A stretch of DNA of 34,264 bases, from assembly GCA_964579325.1 (NCBI GenBank), contig CAZOHN010000015.1, positions 1 to 34,264 of the forward strand, in the 5' to 3' direction. Below are positions 29,668-34,264 of this stretch, in pieces. Source of the stretch: CAZOHN01 sp964579325. Its GTDB lineage: Bacteria > Pseudomonadota > Alphaproteobacteria > Rhodobacterales > Rhodobacteraceae. The translations under genes and the position numbers were made by a program. Under the pieces are notes generated by a model. The model saw nothing but the letters and a program-made list of their open reading frames with translations. It was not told the origin of the DNA and ran no database searches. How positions within the stretch are numbered: position 1 is the first letter of the stretch; each line of letters opens with the position of its first letter.

Positions 29668-30441
29668 CTAGGGCTGCTTCGCAACGCGCGCCAGCACGAG
29701 GACAGATACCGCCGTTGCACCGGCGGCAAGGCAGGCATCGGCCGCGGCAGCGAGGGTCGCGCCCGAGGTCATCACGTCGTCGATCAGCAACACCGGGCGT
29801 CCCTGCGCCAAGGCACCCCGCCGCGGGTGCGGGCGTATCGCGCTCTGGATATTCTCGAATCGGCCTCTGCGGTCGCGTCCTTCCTGACTGGCCGTGGAGC
29901 GCACCCGCTCGAGCAGGTCGGGGCACCAGTCGAGCCCGGCTTCCTGAGCAACGCGTTCGCCGAGAAGGGCCGCCTGGTTGAAGCGCCGCTTGAGGAGGCG
30001 GAAGCGATGCAGCGGCACCGGCGCCACGATCATCCGGGGAACGACGATCGGTCGCGCTGCATGTGCCATCCAGCGCGCAGCCGGGCGGGCGAGTTCGGTC
30101 CTGTCGCCGTGTTTGAGCGCGAGCACGACCCGCCGCGCGGTGTCGCCGTAGATGAGCGCAGCGCGTCCCCGATCCCACGGTCGCGCAATCGTGAGACAAT
30201 CGTCGCAGTGTACAGCCTCGCCCGTATCCTCGCCGGGAAGAGGCGCGCCGCACCGGTCGCAGACCAGCCCGGCGATGAAGCCCGCGCCGGGCCAGCAACC
30301 CGAGCAAAGCGCGAAGTCGTCCTCGGTGCGTTCGCCGCATGCGGCGCATTGCGGAGGATACAGAAGATGGAGCGCCTTGAGCGCGGTGTGGCCTGCCAGT
30401 GCCGTCCCTTGCCTGAGCGCACTTTGCACCAAGCCTGCCAT
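29668..30441 (-). CDS. ComF family phosphoribosyltransferase-like protein
   Basis: The 257-aa protein has an N-terminal zinc-finger part with four CxxC pairs (Cys32/35, 46/49, 61/64, 79/82). A type I phosphoribosyltransferase domain follows, with the PRPP loop VLLIDDVMTSGAT (217-229) and PVPLHRFRLLKRRFNQA (141-157). ComF proteins are needed for natural transformation in several bacteria, probably moving single-stranded DNA inside the cell, but many carriers are not known to be competent. It is divergent from the methyltransferase gene with only 16 bp between starts. Confidence 0.92.
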   Translation of the reverse strand: MAGLVQSALRQGTALAGHTALKALHLLYPPQCAACGERTEDDFALCSGCWPGAGFIAGLVCDRCGAPLPGEDTGEAVHCDDCLTIARPWDRGRAALIYGDTARRVVLALKHGDRTELARPAARWMAHAARPIVVPRMIVAPVPLHRFRLLKRRFNQAALLGERVAQEAGLDWCPDLLERVRSTASQEGRDRRGRFENIQSAIRPHPRRGALAQGRPVLLIDDVMTSGATLAAAADACLAAGATAVSVLVLARVAKQP

Positions 30442-30457
30442 CGCCTATCTCCGCCCC

Positions 30458-31315
30458 ATGACCATGCCACCCCGCCTGACCGACCGCGCCCGCCTGGAGC
30501 AGAACCGCGCGCGCGCTGCCCGTGCGCCCGAGACCTTTCTCCACGACGAGGCGATTTCCGAGGTTCAGGAAAGGCTCGCCGAGGTTAACAGGCGGTTTAC
30601 GGCGCCGGCGGTGGTGACCGGACACCCTGAGATCTGGTCTGCGGCATTCCCCGGCGCCTTCGTGGCGCCGGATACCGAGACACTGGCGCTCGCCCCGGGC
30701 AGCCACGATCTCGTGGTCCACGCCATGTGCCTGCACTGGGCCGACGACCCCATCGGACAGGTCATACAATGCGCGAGGGCCTTGCAGCCTGACGGATTGT
30801 TCCTTGCTGCCTTCCCGGGTGCCCAGACACTCCGCGAGCTTCGCGCCGCGCTGGCCGCGGCCGAGGTCTTCGTCGCGAGCGGCCTGTCGCCCCGTGTCGC
30901 CCCGATGATCGACCTGCGCGATGCGGCCAGCTTTCTGCAGCGCGCGGGCCTGGCGCTCCCGGTGGCGGACATCTCACCGCGGACCGTCACCTATCGGACC
31001 CTGTTGCACCTGGTCCGTGACCTTCGGGCGATGGGCGAAGGAAATGCCCTTGCGCAGCGCCACCGCAAGCCGCTTCCCCGACGGTTTCTCACGGAGGCCG
31101 TGCGCTGCTACCCCGCAGCGCACCCGGACGGGCGCGTCACGGCGCATTTCGACCTTGTCTTTCTGGCAGGCTGGGCACCCCACGAACGCCAGCAGAAACC
31201 CCTGCGACCGGGCTCGGCCGCAATGCGACTATCGGATGCGCTGGGCTCCGAGGAGCGCCCCGCAGGCGACACCGCCCCACTTCCCGGCGTCAATTCGCCG
31301 CGCCGCAGCGATTGA
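30458..31315 (+). CDS. SAM-dependent methyltransferase-fold protein, NDUFAF5/BioC-like
   Basis: The 285-aa protein matches the alphaproteobacterial relatives of NDUFAF5, a complex I assembly factor. It opens with LTDRARLEQNRARAARAPETFLHDEA, typical of that group. LVVHAMCLHWADDPIGQV and ARALQPDGLFLAAFPGAQTL are the post-I motifs, and SPRVAPMIDLRDAASFLQRA and the late TYRTLLHLVRDLRAMG also fit. The SAM-binding motif I is weak here. The bacterial function is not established; BioC is a more distant relative. ATG 30458 or 30464 could be the start. It is transcribed away from comF. Confidence 0.82.
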   Translation: MTMPPRLTDRARLEQNRARAARAPETFLHDEAISEVQERLAEVNRRFTAPAVVTGHPEIWSAAFPGAFVAPDTETLALAPGSHDLVVHAMCLHWADDPIGQVIQCARALQPDGLFLAAFPGAQTLRELRAALAAAEVFVASGLSPRVAPMIDLRDAASFLQRAGLALPVADISPRTVTYRTLLHLVRDLRAMGEGNALAQRHRKPLPRRFLTEAVRCYPAAHPDGRVTAHFDLVFLAGWAPHERQQKPLRPGSAAMRLSDALGSEERPAGDTAPLPGVNSPRRSD

Positions 31316-31317
31316 CC

Positions 31318-31363
31318 CCGTGAGAAAAGCGTTTATCTCGGTGGCCTACCCCGATAGTCACGG
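31318..31363 (+). repeat. Nested hairpin between the methyltransferase gene and hemH
   Basis: CCGTGA (31318-31323) pairs with TCACGG (31358-31363). Inside, TATCTCGG (31334-31341) pairs imperfectly with CCGATA (31351-31356). It fills most of the 66-bp gap and could be a terminator without a T tract or a structured hemH leader. Confidence 0.35.
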
Positions 31364-31381
31364 TTGTCAGGACACGCCCCG

Positions 31382-32467
31382 ATGCTGGATGCGAAGTGCA
31401 TGACCCTACCCCGGAGCGATGCAGACGCCATGCCGACCGAGAGCCATCTCCCGGCAGACCATCCGCGCGTTCCCGCCGAGAAGGTAGGTATCCTGCTGGC
31501 AAACCTCGGCACGCCGGATCACTACAGCTACTGGCCGATGCGGCGCTACCTCAACGAGTTCCTGTCGGACCGCCGGGTGATCGACTACAGCCCCTGGATC
31601 TGGCAACCGCTTCTGCAACTCATCATCCTGACCAAGCGGCCGTTCTCGTCGGGCGCCAACTACAAGTTGATCTGGAACGAGGAGCGGAACGAGAGCCCGC
31701 TGATGACGATCACCAAGGACCAGACGGCCAAGCTCGCCGCCGCGCTGAAAGAACGGCACGGCGACAGGGTGATGGTCGATTTCTGCATGCGCTACGGCAA
31801 CCCCTCGACCCGATCGAAGGTCAAGGCGATGACCGATGCGGGATGCCGGAAGATCCTCTTCTTCCCGCTCTACCCGCAATATGCCGGGGCCACGACCGCC
31901 ACCGCGAACGACGCGTTCTTCCGCGCGCTTCTCGACGAGAAGTGGCAGCCGCCGGTGCGCACCGTGCCGGCCTATTTCGATCATCCGGCCTACATCGAAG
32001 CGCTGGCGCAATCGGTGGAGCGGGCCTATGCCGGCCTCGACCATCGCCCCGACCTCCTTGTCGCATCCTACCACGGCGTGCCCAAGCGCTATCTGATGGA
32101 GGGCGATCCGTACCACTGCCAGTGCCAGAAGACCTCGCGCCTCCTTCGCGAACGGCTCGGATGGGACAAGTCCGAGGTCGTGACGACCTTCCAGTCGCGC
32201 TTCGGGCCGGAAGAGTGGCTTCAGCCCTACACGGTCGAAGAGGTCGCGCGCCTGGCAGAATCCGGCAAGAAACGCATCGCAGTGATCGCTCCAGCGTTCT
32301 CCGCCGACTGCATCGAGACGCTGGAGGAGATCAACGGCGAAATCCGCGAGAGCTTCGAACACGCGGGCGGCGAGGCGTTCACCTACATCCCCTGCCTCAA
32401 CGACGATGACGCCCACATCGCCGCGCTGACCGAGGTGATCGACGAGAGCCTGGGCGGCTGGGTGTAA
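31382..32467 (+). CDS. hemH: Ferrochelatase
   Basis: The 361-aa enzyme inserts ferrous iron into protoporphyrin IX in the last step of heme synthesis. It shows GILLANLGTPDHYSYWPMRRY, LFFPLYPQYAG, the catalytic SYHGVPKRYLMEGDPYHCQ with the active-site His, FQSRFGPEEWLQPYT and the acidic APAFSADCIETLEEI. The start is uncertain: ATG at 31382 has AGGACACG upstream and is used here, while ATG at 31400 or 31430 would remove 6 or 16 residues of a non-conserved N-terminus. A possible -35 box TTGACC lies at 31312. No iron- or FNR-type operator is evident. Confidence 0.93.
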   Translation: MLDAKCMTLPRSDADAMPTESHLPADHPRVPAEKVGILLANLGTPDHYSYWPMRRYLNEFLSDRRVIDYSPWIWQPLLQLIILTKRPFSSGANYKLIWNEERNESPLMTITKDQTAKLAAALKERHGDRVMVDFCMRYGNPSTRSKVKAMTDAGCRKILFFPLYPQYAGATTATANDAFFRALLDEKWQPPVRTVPAYFDHPAYIEALAQSVERAYAGLDHRPDLLVASYHGVPKRYLMEGDPYHCQCQKTSRLLRERLGWDKSEVVTTFQSRFGPEEWLQPYTVEEVARLAESGKKRIAVIAPAFSADCIETLEEINGEIRESFEHAGGEAFTYIPCLNDDDAHIAALTEVIDESLGGWV

Positions 32468-32549
32468 CGTCGCACCTGCGACTGCGGCCCATCCGGGATG
32501 TTGCTTCCAAGCATGGCCGCCTGCTAGTCGGTTTCTGCCAGGAGGGTGC

Positions 32550-34214
32550 ATGGAACTCGACTTCACCTTCGGGAATGTCTTCTACGAGATCGCCGCGCTC
32601 GTCCTGCTGGCGACAGTCCTCGGCTTTGCCGGGCTTCTGCTCCGCCAACCGCTGATCGTGGCCTTCATCGCGGCAGGCGTTCTGGCCGGCCCCGATGTCC
32701 TCGGGCTGGTCAGCTCTGCCGATTTCGTCGGAACGCTGAGCCAGATCAGCATCGCGGTGCTGCTGTTCCTCGTCGGGCTCAAGCTCGACCTCAACCTGGT
32801 CCGGAGCCTCGGCAAGGTCGCGGTGGCGACAGGCCTCGGCCAGGTGACGTTTACCGCCGCCTTCGGCTTCCTGATCTGCCTTGCGCTCGGCCTCGACGCG
32901 CTCACGTCGCTCTATATCGCGGTCGCGCTGACGTTCTCCTCGACGATCATCATCGTGAAGCTGCTCTCCGACAAGCAGGAGATCGACGCGTTGCATGGCA
33001 AGGTCGCGCTCGGCTTCCTGATCGTGCAGGACCTGTTCGTGGTGTTGTCGATGGTCCTTCTATCGGCGATCGGAATAGGGACGGCGACCGAGGGCTCGGG
33101 TCTTGGCGAAGTCATCAAGGTCCTCGCGGGAGGAGCGCTTTCGATCCTGTTCGTCGGCGTCTTCATCCGGTACGCCGCCACGCCGCTGCTGTCCTACATC
33201 GCTCAGTCTCCGGAACTTCTGGTGATCTTTGCCGTGGGGTGGGCGGCAGGATTTGCCGCCCTGGGCGATGCCGTGGGTCTCGGCAAGGAGATGGGGGGGC
33301 TGCTTGCCGGCGTATCGCTTGCATCCACGCCCTATCGCGACTCGATCGGCTCGCGCCTGTCGAGCCTGCGCGATTTCCTTCTGCTGTTCTTCTTCATCGA
33401 CCTCGGCGCATCGCTCGAGTTATCTTCGCTGGGGTCCCAGGTCTTCCCGGCCGCGATCCTGTCGCTCTTCGTCCTGATCGGAAACCCGCTGATCGTGATG
33501 GCGATCATGGGCTACATGGGCTTTCGCAAGCGCACGGGACTTCTGGCCGGCCTGACAGTCGCGCAGATATCGGAATTCTCGCTGATCTTCATGGCAATGG
33601 GCATTACGCTCGGCCATATCGGCGAGGAGGCGATGGGCCTCGTCACGCTTGTGGGCCTCGTGACCATCGCGCTCTCGGTCTACATGATCACCTATTCCCA
33701 CCATATCTACGACTGGGTTGCGCCGCTGATCGGCGCGTTCGAGCGCAAGGTCGCCTTTCGCGAAACGTCGGAGACCGAACCGCAGCGGACCTACGATTTC
33801 ATCGTCTTCGGTCTGGGACGATACGGCCGAAACATCGGGCAGCACCTGCGCGACCGGGGATATCGCGTGCTGGGAATCGACTTCGACCCGGAAGCCGTGG
33901 CTGCGTGGAGCCGCCTGGGCCTTGACGGACGGTTCGGCGACGCGACCGACCCCGAGTTCGCCGGCCACCTTCCGCTCGGAGGTGTCAAGGGTGTCGTCTC
34001 TGCGGTCTCCAGGCGGCGCGGTCCGCTCACCGAGGCAGACCCGCACCTTGCCCTTCTGCATGGGCTCAAGACGGCGCGCTTCGATGGCCGGATTGCCGTC
34101 GCTGTCAATCACCGGAGCGAGGGCGATACCTACCTGAAGAACGGCGCGTCGCTGGTACTCGCACCCTACGAGGACGCTGCCGGCTTTGCGGCGGAACGGC
34201 TCGCGGAAATCTAG
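32550..34214 (+). CDS. Monovalent cation:proton antiporter (CPA2) with RCK/TrkA-N domain, KefB-like
   Basis: The 554-aa inner-membrane protein has about 12 hydrophobic segments in residues 10-385. Family markers are FIAAGVLAGPDVLG, VLLFLVGLKLDLNLV, the ion-path Asp161 in FLIVQDLFVVLS, GKEMGGLLAGVSL and GLTVAQISEFSLIF. A cytoplasmic RCK N-domain begins near 414, with the nucleotide-binding IVFGLGRYGRNIG (418-430) and the acidic end of the second strand in LGIDFDPE. It may exchange K+ or Na+ for protons under nucleotide control; the ion cannot be read from sequence. GGAGGGTGC precedes the ATG. The remaining 50 bases of the window show no feature. Confidence 0.92.
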   Translation: MELDFTFGNVFYEIAALVLLATVLGFAGLLLRQPLIVAFIAAGVLAGPDVLGLVSSADFVGTLSQISIAVLLFLVGLKLDLNLVRSLGKVAVATGLGQVTFTAAFGFLICLALGLDALTSLYIAVALTFSSTIIIVKLLSDKQEIDALHGKVALGFLIVQDLFVVLSMVLLSAIGIGTATEGSGLGEVIKVLAGGALSILFVGVFIRYAATPLLSYIAQSPELLVIFAVGWAAGFAALGDAVGLGKEMGGLLAGVSLASTPYRDSIGSRLSSLRDFLLLFFFIDLGASLELSSLGSQVFPAAILSLFVLIGNPLIVMAIMGYMGFRKRTGLLAGLTVAQISEFSLIFMAMGITLGHIGEEAMGLVTLVGLVTIALSVYMITYSHHIYDWVAPLIGAFERKVAFRETSETEPQRTYDFIVFGLGRYGRNIGQHLRDRGYRVLGIDFDPEAVAAWSRLGLDGRFGDATDPEFAGHLPLGGVKGVVSAVSRRRGPLTEADPHLALLHGLKTARFDGRIAVAVNHRSEGDTYLKNGASLVLAPYEDAAGFAAERLAEI

Positions 34215-34264
34215 GAAGACTATTGTGCGTCAGATCAGAAGCACTTGCGTTCCAACATTCGCCA

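Overview
The window looks like chromosomal DNA of a GC-rich alphaproteobacterium of the order Rhodobacterales (Rhodobacter/Paracoccus-like). The evidence is the gene content and order: kdsD-lptC-lptA-lptB-hpf-ptsN, rbfA-truB, comF-grxC-nitrilase beside ubiG, and small genes typical of that group (an SDHAF4-like protein, a secreted protein beside dapB). Nearly all of it is protein-coding. No gap exceeds about 230 bp. I see no rRNA, CRISPR array, insertion sequence, integrase or phage structural gene.

Layout. 1-5153: housekeeping genes: a partial ORF at the left edge, rsmB, an SDHAF4-like gene, a small secreted protein plus dapB, then rbfA, a periplasmic NAGPA-domain protein and truB. 5154-9149: an 18-bp palindrome, an NDUFA9-like NAD(P)-binding protein, tRNA-Leu(CAG) with a good promoter, and an unusual two-gene operon of a P-loop NTPase and an ABC exporter whose ATPase motifs are degenerate. 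9352-14113: a long plus-strand run of an RNase D-like exonuclease, kdsD, lptC, lptA, lptB, hpf and ptsN (Kdo synthesis, LPS export, ribosome hibernation, PTS-Ntr). 14133-23489: a minus-strand surface-polysaccharide block, in transcription order cysQ, kdsB, a GT2, galU, a GT4, a second GT2-type enzyme, a Branch-family glycosyltransferase and a sulfotransferase. A KpsM-like export permease is divergent from it at 23607-24428.

24429-26292 holds an isolated two-gene unit behind an operator-like inverted repeat. It encodes an unrecognised 279-aa protein with a possible cysteine-peptidase/amidase layout and a 274-aa M15-type peptidoglycan peptidase with two peptidoglycan-binding-like repeats. Neither has a signal peptide. 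26299-32467 carries proline iminopeptidase, ubiG, marR, a nitrilase-family amidase, grxC, comF, an NDUFAF5-like methyltransferase and hemH. 32550-34214 is a complete CPA2-type antiporter with an RCK domain. The last 50 bases show nothing.

Working together: kdsD, kdsB, galU, the glycosyltransferases, the sulfotransferase, CysQ (which removes the PAP made by sulfotransferases) and the KpsM-like permease fit one inferred pathway, a Kdo-dependent and possibly sulfated capsule or LPS glycan. LptABC would export the LPS part. The SDHAF4-, NDUFA9-, NDUFAF5- and COQ3-like genes all relate to respiratory chain assembly or ubiquinone synthesis. The least explained parts are the cell-wall enzyme pair (24604-26292) and the P-loop/degenerate ABC pair (6520-9149).
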